Source: Cephalotus follicularis
Taxonomy: Eukaryota > Streptophyta > Magnoliopsida > Oxalidales > Cephalotaceae
Assembly: GCA_001972305.1 (NCBI GenBank)
Contig: BDDD01006374.1
Span: 1-64,000 of the forward strand
Length of the DNA stretch: 64,000 nucleotides
Direction of reading: 5' to 3'
Part shown: positions 23,329-34,477 of the stretch, piece after piece
How the letters are laid out: every line of letters starts with the position of its first letter
Position numbering within the stretch: the stretch's first letter is position 1
Notes under the pieces: model-generated
Seen by the model: only the letters and a program-made list of their open reading frames with translations
Database searches by the model: none
What the model was told of the DNA's origin: nothing
Translations under genes and position numbers: made by a program

Positions 23329-23907
23329 ATGAAGCTTCTTCCAGCCAGTCAACTCAAACCGAATTGCAATATCAGGATGAGGATGGAGCACTTCAGGAGC
23401 AACAGTATAGTATTGCTAGAGGTAGAGAGAGGAGGCAGATTAGACCACCATCAAGATACAGTCATGCGGGTAGCTTTTGCTTTGTCAGTCGAGAAAAGTG
23501 TTGAAGAAGAGGAACCATACACTTATAAGGAAGCAGTGAAAAGCAAAGAATCAACAGAGTGGGTAACTACCATGAATGAAGAAACTCAATCTCTTGAAAA
23601 TAACAAGACTTGGGAGTTGGTAAAGATGCCAAAGGGGAAACGGGTTGTAGGCTGTAAGTGGATTTTCAAGAAAAAGGAAGGTACACATGGGGTTGAGGCA
23701 AAAAGGTTCAAGGCACAGTTAGTAGCAAAGGGTTTTACTAAGAAGGAGGGAGTGGACTTTCATGAAGTATTTTCTCCAGTTGTGAAGCATAGCTCGATCC
23801 GTGCATTACTCGCTATGGTTGCTTGTCAAGACTTGGAACTTGAGCAACTGGATGTCAAGACAGCGTTCTTACATGGTGAGTTGGATGAACAGATTTATAT
23901 GGCCCAT
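23329..23907 (+). pseudogene. Copia reverse transcriptase, N-terminal part (unit 2)
   Basis: It is nearly identical to 6,725-7,303 and includes KWIFKKK, FKAQLVAKGF, FSPVVKHSSIRALLA and LDVKTAFLHGELDEQIYM. It is cut by the solo LTR at 23,908. An overlapping frame at 23,295-23,504 is the linker from integrase. The near identity suggests the duplication is recent compared with the insertion. Confidence 0.9.
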
Positions 23908-25921
23908 TGTCACACCCCGTGTTCCATAAACAATATATATGGCAAAGGCAAATAACATTGAACATTCAGCTTATGCAAAATACCATAAAATCTAAACTTT
24001 TAAACAGGATAACATTGCGGAAGCATTTAAAACCATAAGCTGAAAAGCACATAACGTGCATCCCATACTACACGTTACCAAAATACATGTCTGTCATAGT
24101 TAAAAGCCCACGAAACGGAGCGTGATCAAAATACATAATCCGTCAACATAAAACTTAACCAACAGAAGTACGGTACGTAACTTTCATTTATTACATAGTA
24201 GCTCATGAAAATCCAAAAGAACATAACCCCAAAAAAAACATTATTAAAACTTGTCCTTCGTCCATGCTGAACCATATCGGTGTCCACTGCATCAATCTGT
24301 AAAGTAGGGGGTTAGCCTTTGTCCTCACTCGGCTAAGCATAAGTGCAATTTGGGGTCAATATTAAATGCATGTCATGTAATGTATGCATAGTGATGCAGT
24401 ACAGTAAAATAACAGTTTATACGTATGTGAAAAAATATATATATATATCAACAGTACAATAGTAACCCGGCCAGGGCTACGTCATCAGTAACAGCAGTGT
24501 CATTGAGGACCAGCAAATAGTATACAGTATGTCCACAAAGGGACTAACAAGCAGTCAGTCAGTACGAACAACGTCGCCAACTCCTGGCCCCACATCACAC
24601 TCCTAACTTTGGCCCCACCTCCGGACGGCACGAAGTAGGCCACAGTACAGTACAGTGAGTTACCCACCCAACTCCTGGCTTCTAGGTCAACCCTGCCACT
24701 AGTCATCGCTGGCAATCTCCGCCACACAACTAGTACGACGCAAACACAAACACAACCCAAACACAACATAGTCACAGTGCAAACATAGTAACAGTTCAGT
24801 TCAAGCAATTTTATAAAATAATTACTTGATCAAAGTATATCAGTTTACTTCAAGTCATAAAAATTAATTGAAATCATGCATTTCCATCTCATAGAAAATA
24901 CTTTAAACAGTAATAGTATTGGGATTCATTCCCCAGTTTGTTCGAAAATATGCATTTGTCTAATGTATATTTTCGTACTTAAATAATGATTTTTGAAATC
25001 ATATAAGCATTTCTAAAATATTGAAGTAATTTTAGAAACTAAACACAGTCAATAAACAGTACGTATGCAATGCATACAAATTCTCTAATGCACCATAACT
25101 GAAATCGGGATCATTTCGTATCATTTAAGTGAGAATTATCCAAACAGTGTCTTAAAGCGTCGATATTTAACCCTTAGGCGTCGGCGCTTATGTCCTCTAA
25201 GCGTCGATGCTCAATCCTTAGCGTCAGCGTTTTCCAGTACCTTAGGCGTTGATGTTTACTCCTTAGGCGTCGACGTTATAATATAAAGCGTCTATGGTTC
25301 TCATGCATTCAGTAGCAATATCACATTTTACAGTCCCAAGCGTCGATGCTTATACCAGAGCGTCGACGGTTATGTGCACAGTTCGTCTTCTTTCTCATGA
25401 CGTTACCAAACCAGAGGACTCCCAACCAACATACATGTAATTTGACATGCAATATATCCAGGAAAACGATATGCAATGACAGATTACACATCCAGTAAAA
25501 CATGGCATCAATTCAGTGATAAAAAACAGTCAAAAAAGCCATGCAATCCACGCATCGACATCACTGATCAAACACTAAAAATTGAACACAAAATACAATT
25601 ATGGCTTCCCCTACCTCTGGCTTCAAGTTAGAAGCCGAAAGTCCACTACTTTTAGTACTCAATCCAGTCACTTCGAGCTCCCAGGTTCGGTCTAGATGCT
25701 CCCAGGTTCACTCCAGCAATTGTTGTTCGAGCTCCAAGCTCTCCCTTGCTCAACAATGGAGTTTGAGCTTCTCTATCTGTACACCTTCTCTGATTTTCTC
25801 TCACTTTCTGTGTTTCTCTCCAGTCTCTGGTTTCTCATTCACAGTAACAGACGAGAGAGATGATAGGAGCCGATTTTATGCAGTTCCCTTTTGTTTTTCT
25901 CTGCATGCATTCATTGATTCC

Positions 25922-25966
<45 letters not shown>

Positions 25967-26536
25967 ACCTAGTGCAACAGGTGTCCATTTCTTCCTTCTC
26001 CCAGTTCATGCATGCTCAGAACCCCACTCATATCTGCCTCTTTTTAGTCCTTCCCAGTCCTAGCAAGTCAGACGTCACATAGCATGCATTACACGTATCA
26101 AAACGCGTGTGAAGGCGTCTGAAGGGTGGCGTGAACATGCCCCCATGCGACACGTTCACCTGCTGTTAGTGTGTTTCTGGAATGCGACACAAAGCATCGA
26201 TGCTTTTATTTAAGCGTCTGCGCTTTGGTGTGTTGTGCGAATGGAGTTGACACGTATACTGTGCGTCGACGTTTTGGCCATTCATAAAACACGTGCGCAT
26301 TTTAGTTGGTAAGGCGCCGGCGCTTTGGTTTAAGGTGTCGACGCTTAAGCCATTTTTCCTCATTCTTTCAACGTAAGGTAAAAGTTTAACATTTCTTGAT
26401 GTTCCCTATCTCAAAATCAACATTATACAAAAGGGAAAACATCATCAAAGTTGGGATATCCATCATTTTATTAATTTCATGATAAAATTACATTAACATC
26501 GTAAAATTACAATATCGGAAAATCCAGGGCGTTACA
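23908..26536 (-). mobile_element. Solo LTR inserted in copia RT (unit 2)
   Basis: This is the same insertion as 7,304-9,940, at the homologous site. The right duplication is CCCAG (26,537-26,541) and the left is CCCAT (23,903-23,907). In unit 1 the left one is CCCAA. The last base has therefore changed differently in the two units, and the insertion is older than the tandem duplication. Confidence 0.9.
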
Positions 26537-26541
26537 CCCAG

Positions 26542-27201
26542 CAAAAAGGTTATTATTTTTCAGGGAAAGAAGATAATGTGTGTCTACTGAAGAAATCCTT
26601 ATATGGATTGAAACAATCTCATAGAAAGTGGTATAAAAAGTTTAATACTTTTATAATCAAGAACAGTTATTATCGATGTGAGTATGATAGCTGTGTGTAC
26701 TTGAAGAAACTCCCGGATGATTCTTTTGTATATCTGTTGCTATATGTTGATGACATGTTGATGGCATCAAAGGGTAAATTCGAGATTAATAAATTGAAGG
26801 CTCAGTTAAGCAGTGAATTTGAAATAAAGGATTTGGGTGCAGCCAAGAAGATATTGGGTATGGAGATTCAAAGGGAACTTCAAGTTAGACGGTTATATGT
26901 ATCTCAGAAAAAATATATCGAGAAAATGCTTGAGAGGTTTGGAATGGAAAAGTCTAAACCAGTAAGTACTCCGTTAGCTAGACATTTCAAATTTTCAGAT
27001 TCATTATCGCCAAAGATTGAGGCTGAGGTGGAGCACATGGCTCGTGTTCCATATGCTAGTACAGTTGACAGTATGATGTATGCCATGGTGTGCACTAGGC
27101 CAGATATTTCACATGATATGAGTGTGGTTAACAGGTATATGGATAATCCAGGGGAAGCTCACTGGGATGCTGTGAAATGGATAATGAGGTACTTGAGAGG
27201 T
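26542..27201 (+). pseudogene. Copia RT C-terminal part (unit 2)
   Basis: RT resumes after the solo LTR. LYGLKQS, YVDDMLMA and the TRPDISHDMSVVNRYM block are intact, and the protein is readable up to WIMRYLRG. At 27,202 coding sense is lost abruptly. Compared with unit 1, seven differences clustered at about 26,600-26,665 are all changes to A (from G, T or C). RNase H cannot be read from this copy. Confidence 0.9.
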
Positions 27202-27724
27202 AAAAAAAAAATAGGATAAAAAAAAGAAAAAGAAGAAAAAAAAAAAAAGAAAATAAAGGAAAATAAGAATAAAAATAAAAAGGGGAAAAAGAAAAAAAGA
27301 AAAACCAAAAAGGGAAAAATTTAAAATTAAAAAGAAAAAAAAATAAATAGAAAGAAAAATTAAAAACAAAAAAAGACATAAAAAAAAAAAAAGAAGAAAA
27401 AAAAGAAATAAAAAAAGAAAAAAAAAAAAAAAAAAAGATAAAAAGATTAGATAGAAAAAATAGATTAAAAAAAAAAAATTTAAAAGAAAAATAAAAAAAA
27501 CAAAAAAACAATAAATTAAAAAAAAAAAAAAAAATTAAAAAAAAAAACAAAAAAAATAAAAAAAAAAAAAAATTAAATAAGGAAAATAAAAAAAGGAGAA
27601 AAAATAAAAATAAAAAAAAAAACAAAGACAAAAAAACAAAAAAAAAAATAAAAAAAACAGATACTAGAAAAAAAATAAAAAATTAAATAAAAATAAATAG
27701 AAAATAAAAAAAAAAAAATAGGGA

Positions 27725-27756
<32 letters not shown>

Positions 27757-27790
27757 AAAAGATAAAAAAAATTAAAACAAAGAAGAAAAT
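27202..27790. other. A-replaced copy of copia RNase H and polypurine region
   Basis: This block is overwhelmingly A with scattered G, T and C. At a constant offset of 16,596 to 10,606-11,194, every non-A base I checked (about 60 across 27,202-27,480, for example GGGG at 27,282-27,285 and CC at 27,305-27,306) equals the base in the intact copy. The length is also preserved. It is therefore the RNase H sequence with most C, G and T written as A, not an inserted poly(A) tract. The Phe- and Lys-rich ORFs here are meaningless. Sparse changes to A continue into the 3' LTR as far as about 28,150. Confidence 0.95.
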
Positions 27791-28376
27791 TTTTTAAATT
27801 AGAATAAATTTTCTACAATTCTGCAGAATCCAATCGACTGCCAAGGATGGATAATCGGCTGGATTGTTTAAGTCTAGAGCTGTCTTTCATCTATAAAATC
27901 AAGTCGGGTGTCAAGGATGGACAGTCGACTGGAATGGTAAGACAATCGACTGTCGAGTTGCGACTTGGGACTTTTAATTATATAAAAAAGTCAGATATTT
28001 AGGGAGACAGTCGGCTGCCTGGTGAGAGGCAGTAGACTGGTTTGTTTGTGAAGTCGGCTGACGCGCGACTTATATAAATAGGAAAGTTTCCTTAGGGAAA
28101 AATCAAGAGAGCAAAAGGAGAGATAGTAGCCGTCAGTCGATTTTACACTAGAGAGTGGGTCTTTCTGGGTGTAACAAGGGCTAAGGGTTTGTGAGAAACT
28201 CATTGTAATCTCATATTTACATAGTGAAAGAACCATATCACCTCTGCCCGTGGACGTAGATCACATTGATCAAACCACGTAAATATTGTGTCGATTTATC
28301 TTTACTATCTTGTTGGTGTGTGCTTGATTAAACTTTGTTATAAGTTGTTAGAATTACAGAGGCTAGTTTTACAACA
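27791..28376 (+). repeat. Copia 3' LTR, unit 2
   Basis: It aligns with 11,195-11,624 and with the 5' LTR, and ends TTTTACAACA before GTTAT. Against unit 1, the fourteen substitutions I could list between 27,806 and 28,150 all change to A, from G, T and C alike. The density falls from left to right. Confidence 0.9.
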
Positions 28377-28381
28377 GTTAT

Positions 28382-28590
28382 CGATTCACATAAAGAAAAA
28401 AATAGTTTTTTGGAAGCAAGCAAATTAGCCATGTGGGTTAAGGACATGAATGATGAGCTCCAAGTTCTTAATCACAATCGTACTTGGGAAGCAGTTCGCT
28501 TACCAAATGGCAAGCGAACAGTTGGTTGTGGATAGATCTATAAGGTCAAGTATAATAATGATGGATCTATTGAAAGATATAAGGCAAGAC
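28382..28590 (+). pseudogene. Old copia reverse transcriptase start, right part
   Basis: It reads EASKLAMWVKDMNDELQVL, NRTWEAVRLPNGKRTVGC, then a TAG in place of the conserved Trp, then IYKVKYNNDGSIERYKAR. This is the entry of the copia RVT_2 domain and continues the frame left at 20,485. It is cut at 28,590 by the LTR of the next copia element, whose left flank is AAGAC. Confidence 0.85.
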
Positions 28591-29336
28591 TGTTAAAAAT
28601 AAATAAGTGTTCTTTGTAAATTGGACCTTCAGAATTGACACTGGTAGCCCTTGTCCTTAAGGTGTTTATTGAAGCCACACTAAAGGTTTACTAAAGGTTA
28701 CATGCAATATACCTCCAGGATATATGTCAAGCCTTATGAATTCTTTGTGATAGCAATTCACTAAGAATTATACTAACATTACTTTGTAGATGATATATTT
28801 GAGAGAGAATATGAGAGAGATATTTTATGCTAGTAATTGGTAACAATAATATAATGCCTAATAATTTATAACACATTTGAAGAAGTGTAACAAACCTCTT
28901 AATATTACCCATTACTGAGGCAATTGAAGAGGTGTAACCTACCTCATAATATAGGTCATTAACCCATCTCTTAATATGGTGTAACCTATCTCATAATGTA
29001 GGTCATTAAGCTACTGTTAATATAAGTATAACCTACCTTATAATGTAGGTTATTAAGCCTCTCTTAATATAGGTGTAATATATCTCATGATGTAGGCTTT
29101 AAGATAAAAAGAACAATAGTTTTTTCAAACAACAAAGCACATTTTCATATTCTCCACTTTAGGCTTAAAGAAATTACACCAAATGATTCCAACTTGAATC
29201 AAATTAAATTCTCTCTTATTATTCACATGAAGGACAATTAAATACATCCTTAAACACATTTATATGTATATAATTGGATTTAAATTAAATCCAAAAGTAA
29301 CAATAATAAGTCTCAAATAAGGTGCAATTTCCAACA
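28591..29336 (-). repeat. Element C 3' LTR
   Basis: It is 746 bp with TGTTA...CCAACA ends as seen on the plus strand. It includes at about 28,915-29,100 four degenerate units of about 45-50 bp built on TGTAACCTACCTCATAATGTAGG. The units lie in the promoter-proximal (U3) side in element sense. Confidence 0.85.
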
Positions 29337-29914
29337 ATTCCTCACTTGTTTGAAAAAACTACTTTTCTTTCAAACATTTCTCTATCAAATAACACTAAGA
29401 TTTGTATGCATAAAAGAAGGTGTGACTAGCATTGAACAGTCATTAGTGTAAACAACTTAAAGTTAAATCAGAGTTGAAGGTGTTCACAGATTGAACCTCT
29501 ACTCTTAATGATATAACCAAATTTATCACACACAAAGAAATTCCTTCATCTACGGTGAATGTTTTATCGCCTAGCACTTTTAATGGCCATGCGCTATATC
29601 ATGTTCCATGAACCTATAAGAGAGTAAACCACAACTCTCTATAAGAAGCAACTCCACTTATAGTTCATATAGGCAAAGTGTTCTTTTGCATTTTCGTTGT
29701 TAAGAGTGCAAGAATTTTGTTAAGAGCATAGCTTATCCTCGGATGTGCAACGGACATTACTGTCATTACTACATATGGAGCCAAAAAAGAAAAATAGTAA
29801 CTCAGTCAGCAACTTTGATTTTTTTTTTTCCCATTGAATCTTTAAACTAGGGGTAACCTAGAAAAAGGTTGGGTTCTCATCACCCCTAACTCAAAGTGGT
29901 TTAAGCCCCATATC

Positions 29915-31425
29915 TCATGTAGTCATACTTACCAAGTCTCTCGTCAGAGGCTTAGTAAGCGGATCAACCAAGTTTTTACTTGACTTTACATAGACAATGG
30001 TTATGATGCCATCATGTATTAATTGTCTCACATATTCATGTCTAAGACCAATGTGTCTAGACTTACCATTATAGGTTCCACTATACGCTCTCATTAGCGT
30101 AGATTCACTATCGCAATATAGTGAAATTGGATGCATTGGATTTGGCCATAGGTTTATGTCTAGAAACATATCCCTAATCCATTCAATCTCCTTGCCTGCC
30201 TGAGCAAGGGCAATGAATTCAAATTCCATAGTTGAGTGGAAAATACATATTTGCTTCTTGCTGGCCCAAGAAACAGCACAACAAACAAGATTGAAAATCC
30301 ACCCACTTGTGGATTTAATGTCTCCCACACAATTAATCTAGCTCGCATTAGAGTATCCTTCTAAAACACTATGGAACTTATTATAAGCCAATCCTAAGCC
30401 ACTGGTTCACTTAAGATAACCGAGTACCCTATCAATGGCTTTCTAATATTCAATACTAGGATTGCTAGTATATTTACTATGCTTACAAAAAGAAAAGGCA
30501 ATATCTGGTCTAGTGCAGTGTAAAGTATACATAAGGCTACCAATAGCACTTGTGTACTCTAGCTGTGTAATAGCTCTACCAGAATTATCTTTAAGTTTAA
30601 CACTGCTATCAAAAGGAGTATTTACCACCTTGAATCCCAAGTGATTAAACTTACTCAACACTTTCTCAAAATAGTGTGATTGGTTCAATGTAAAACCCCC
30701 ATTATGCTTTCTTACTTTTATACCTAAAATAGTATATACTTCGCCTAAGTCTTTCAACTTAAAGACAAAAGATAGATACTTTTTAGTCTCATTTACTCCA
30801 ACCATGTTTGTACTTATGATCAACCTATCATCTACATACAAACAGACTATCAACATATTGTCTTTGGTTGTTTTGAAGTATATGCACCTATCTGCACTAT
30901 TATATTTAAATCCAAAATTTAAAATAGCAGTGTCAAACCTCTTGTGCCACTGTTTTGGTGTTTGTTTTCAATTTACACATTTTTGCCTCACTACCCGGTA
31001 TTACAAACCCTCTGGTTGTTCCATGTATATTTCCTCATTCAAATTGATGTTCAAAAATGAAATCTTTACATCCATTTGATGAACATAAAGACCGTAAAGA
31101 GAAGACAAGGAAAAAATAATTCTAATGGAAGTTACACATGTTACCGGTGCATAAGTGTCAAAATAGTCAATATCCTCTATTTGTCTAAACCCTTTGGCCA
31201 CTAGTCTAGCTTGAAAAGCAGTAACATTGTCATTTGTAATATATTTCTTCTAAAAATCCATTTGCACCCAGTGGGTTTAGAACCTCTAGGTAAATCAACC
31301 AATACCCAAGTGTTATTTCCTAAGATTGAATCCATCATCATTAACAACTTCCTTCCAAAAAGTAGCATCCCTAGAAGCCATAGCTTCTTTAAATGATTTA
31401 GGATCACTCTCAAGATTAAACACAT
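29915..31425 (-). pseudogene. Element C reverse transcriptase and RNase H, degenerate
   Basis: In element order this reads an RT entry (NNTWVLVDLPRGSKPTGCKWIF), MAKGFRQIEDIDYFDTYAPV, the MDVKISFLNINLNEEIYM segment, then CLYVDDRLII with both catalytic Asp of YVDD kept. DLGEVYTILGIKV and a TRPDIAFS block follow. RNase H follows as STSGWIFNL, TMEFEFIAL, YCDSESTLMRAYSGTYNGKSRHIGL and NLVDPLTKPL. Several frame changes and stops separate these pieces, so no full polyprotein is encoded. Confidence 0.88.
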
Positions 31426-31865
31426 AAGCTATTTAGCTTACCACTCCATTATTATGGTTTCCCTCCACCAAAAATAATATAGATTGAGAAGAAATGAAAT
31501 CTTTATACAAATCTTTCTCTTTTCTAGCTCTAGTACTCCTTCTAGGTTCACTTGGTTGTTCTAGAACACTAGGTTCCCCAACCTCAACATTGGACCTTAT
31601 AGGACCTCTAGGCTTGCCAAGCATCGATGTTTCACATTTTCAACATCTTTTGAAAATTTATTTTCGAAAATTCTATATCCCTTAACTCAGTTTTCACATT
31701 AGACTCCAAATCAAATAGCCTATAGGCTTTGCAATTAAGAGCATATCCTACGAGTACACTTCTAATAGCTCTAGCCCCTAACTTTGTCCTCATTGGATCA
31801 GGAACTTGAAAATATGCTAAACAATCCTACATTTTAAAATAACTTATGTTAGGTCTCCGTCCTTT

Positions 31866-32905
31866 CTATATTTCATTGGGACTAGTTTTTACAATTTTAC
31901 TAGGTGTCCTATTTAAAATATGACAGGTAGTTAAGAGAGCCTCACCCCATAAATTATTTGGTAAATTAGCGTGATTTAACCTACAATTAATCATATCAAC
32001 AATTGTACAAGTTTTCCTTTTAGCTACACCATTTTGTTGTGGCGTATAAGGTGAAATACGGTGGTGTATAATGTCATTTTCTTTACAAAATGCATCAAAA
32101 TCATTCAAGAAGTATTCACCACCTCTATCAGAACGTAGAACATTAATCTTCTTATTAAGTTGATTTTCTACTTCTAATTTATAATTCTTAAAAACACCAA
32201 ATGCTTCATCTTTAGTTATAAACTTACAGATATCTGCTAGCATCGTCAATAAAAGTTATGAAATATCGCTTTCCTCCGCTAGTCAATATTCCATTTAGTT
32301 GACATGTATGAGAATGTATTAAATCCAATAATTGTAATTCTCTTTTAACATTTGGAAATGGTTTCTTTACAATTTTGATTTAACACATACCTCACATTTG
32401 TCAAGTTTATTATTTTTCCCAATATCAATAATTCTCATTGCATGCTTATTTTTTAAATTTCTTTCATTCACATGTCCTAATCAACTATGCCACAAAGAAA
32501 TTGCACAAATAATATAAGCAGAATTAGAATTATTATTATTATTATTGATAGACATCTTGCACATGCCATTACAAGAATAACCTTTTCCCACAAAGACACC
32601 ATCCTTTGTAACAATGACTTTTCCGGACTCAATAGAAACCTTAAAACCCTTCCTATCCAAAAGAACAACAGAAATTAAAATTTTTCTTATTTTGAGTACA
32701 TACAAAACATTCAATAAAGTAAGATTTTTTCGGAGGTAAAGTTTATTTCAACAGTTCTTTTGCCACCAACACTAGCACGAAAACTGTTTCCCATTTGAAC
32801 TTCAAGTCCATTTGATTCTTCAAATGTTTTGAACATTTTACGATTTTTGCAAACATGGATAGTAGCTCCAGAATACAACCACCAGCCAGTATGCTCACAT
32901 GCCAT
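31866..32905 (-). pseudogene. Element C protease and integrase, degenerate
   Basis: The protease region reads WWLYSGATIHVCKN, with Tyr where the active Asp is expected. A weakly preserved middle contains GKVIVTKDGVFVGKGY and an Asn run. The integrase core then reads NVLRSDRGGEYF with its Asp block intact, and SPYTPQQNGVAKRK, where the third catalytic residue, Glu, has become Lys. INRTPSK-type motifs follow. Both enzymes would be inactive. Confidence 0.85.
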
Positions 32906-32911
32906 GTTAAT

Positions 32912-33855
32912 TTATGAAATGATAGTCACATCAAGACTAAGATCTAAGACCATAGTAATAAGGTTCTTCTCATCCATGTTGGTCGAGTAACTTCTACGAA
33001 ATTTGCATTCCCTACCATAGTGTCCTATTTTTCCACAAACATGACACTTGCATTTCCTTTTATTTGGATTAGAATTTTGTTTAGGTTTTTGAGTAGGTTT
33101 CTTGAAATTGGCATTGTTCTTCTTCATGCCAATTGAAGAACTTTTTCCCTTAGAGGGTATGGCTTCCAAACAATTAACATTAGACTATCCTTGGAACAAA
33201 TTCTTACCATCACGTTTTCGGGCCTCCTACTCAATATGTAGATGTTTTTGAATCAGATCCAAGGAAATATCTTCAGACTTGTGCATCAACTTTTTGGTAA
33301 AATCTTTCCAAGAATGAGGAAATTTTGCAATTATCACTCCCGCTTGAAAAATTTCAGGCAACACTATCTTCAAGATTTTCAATTTATTCACAATAACCTA
33401 CAGTTCATGCACTTTCTCCAATATAGGTTTAGTATCAACCATTTTAAAATCAAGGTACTTAGAAATCTAATATTTATTAGCACCTTCCTCCTAAGCTTTA
33501 TGTTTGAACTCCAACACCTCCCATAGTTCTCTTGGAGATTTAAAGTTGGTGTAAAGGTCGTAAAGACGATCAGATAGTGTATTGAGGATATGTCCCTGAG
33601 CAAGTTCCTCATCTTCAACCCTTTTTTTTCCTTTGCTCTTTCAATTGGTTCAAGTATAGCAGCATCTGGTTGTTGTCCTTCAATGGGTTGAGGATCCTCT
33701 GGAACTGGCTGAAAACTAGGATCCAAAACATATGCAATCTTCAACACAGTCAACAAAAACTTCATCTTTTCTTGCCGACGACTGAAGTTGTTTCCATAAA
33801 AATGATCCAACTTGACGAAATCCCAATTAATCATCTTGAAAGATTCTGAGTCCAT
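32912..33855 (-). pseudogene. Element C gag, degenerate
   Basis: It begins MDSESFKMINWDFVKLDHF with a GNNFSRRQEKMKFLL segment typical of copia gag, starting 34 nt inside the 5' LTR. After a frame-broken middle, the zinc knuckle CHVCGKIGHYGREC is fully intact (CX2CX4HX4C) near 33,000-33,050. The Lys- and Asn-rich linker before it matches RNA-binding gag tails. Confidence 0.85.
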
Positions 33856-33889
33856 TTATCCATAACAGAAAAATAAACACCTTAAGAAT

Positions 33890-34477
33890 TATTAAAAATA
33901 AGTAAGTGTTCTTTGTAAATTGGACCTTCAGAATTGACACAAGTAGTCCCTATCCTTAAGGTATTTATTGCCCCCACACTAAAGGTTTCCTAAAAATTAC
34001 AAGCAATATACCTCCAAGATATATGTCAAGCCTTATGAATTCTTTGTGATAGCAATTCACTAAGAATTATACTAACACTACTTTGTAGATGATATATTTG
34101 AGAGAGAATATGAGAGAAATATTTTATGTTAGTAATTGGTAACTATAATATATTACCTTATACTTAAATTTTATAAGGCATTTGAAGAGATGTAACAAAC
34201 CTCTTAATGTTACCCATTACTAAGGCAATTGAAGAGGTGTAACCTACCTCATAATGAAGGCCATTAATCACTCTCTTAATATGGTGTAACCTATTTCATA
34301 ATGTAGGTCATTAAACTTCTCTTAATATAGGTGTAACCTATCTCATAATTAAGCTATTAAGCCTCTCTTAATATAAGTGTAACATATCTCATGATGTAGG
34401 CTTTGGGATAAAAAGAACAACAATCTTTTCAAACAACAAAGCACATTTTCATATTATCCACTTTAGGCTTAAAGAAA
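33890..34477 (-). repeat. Element C 5' LTR, truncated
   Basis: It is homologous to 28,591 onward, with TATTAAAA where TGTTAAAA is expected, and carries the same 45-50-bp tandem units (about 34,200-34,410). Homology stops at AGGCTTAAAGAAA (34,477). The remaining 163 bp of the LTR are replaced by gypsy gag sequence. Confidence 0.85.

Larger units (their letters stand above)
20486..28376 (+). mobile_element. Ty1/copia element, unit 2 copy with both LTRs and target duplications
   Basis: The 5' LTR is 20,486-21,091 and the 3' LTR ends at 28,376. The insertion is bounded by the perfect 5-bp duplication GTTAT at 20,481-20,485 and 28,377-28,381. Internal order is gag, protease, integrase, RT and RNase H. 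RT is split by a solo LTR at 23,908-26,536. The RNase H and polypurine part is replaced by A-rich sequence at 27,202-27,790. It landed in the RT start of an older copia element. Confidence 0.93.
28591..34477 (-). mobile_element. Ty1/copia element C, minus strand, one LTR truncated
   Basis: LTRs lie at 28,591-29,336 (3' LTR in element sense) and 33,890-34,477 (5' LTR, cut short by about 163 bp). Between them are gag, protease, integrase, RT and RNase H on the minus strand. The left flank is AAGAC. No right duplication survives, because the LTR joins gypsy gag DNA directly. Frameshifts and stops are spread through the coding region. Confidence 0.9.

Noticed and set aside
27128-27631. 167-codon minus-strand ORF of almost pure Phe, Leu and Ser
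   Set aside because: It lies across the A-replaced block; long T runs on the minus strand have no stops and make a false ORF.
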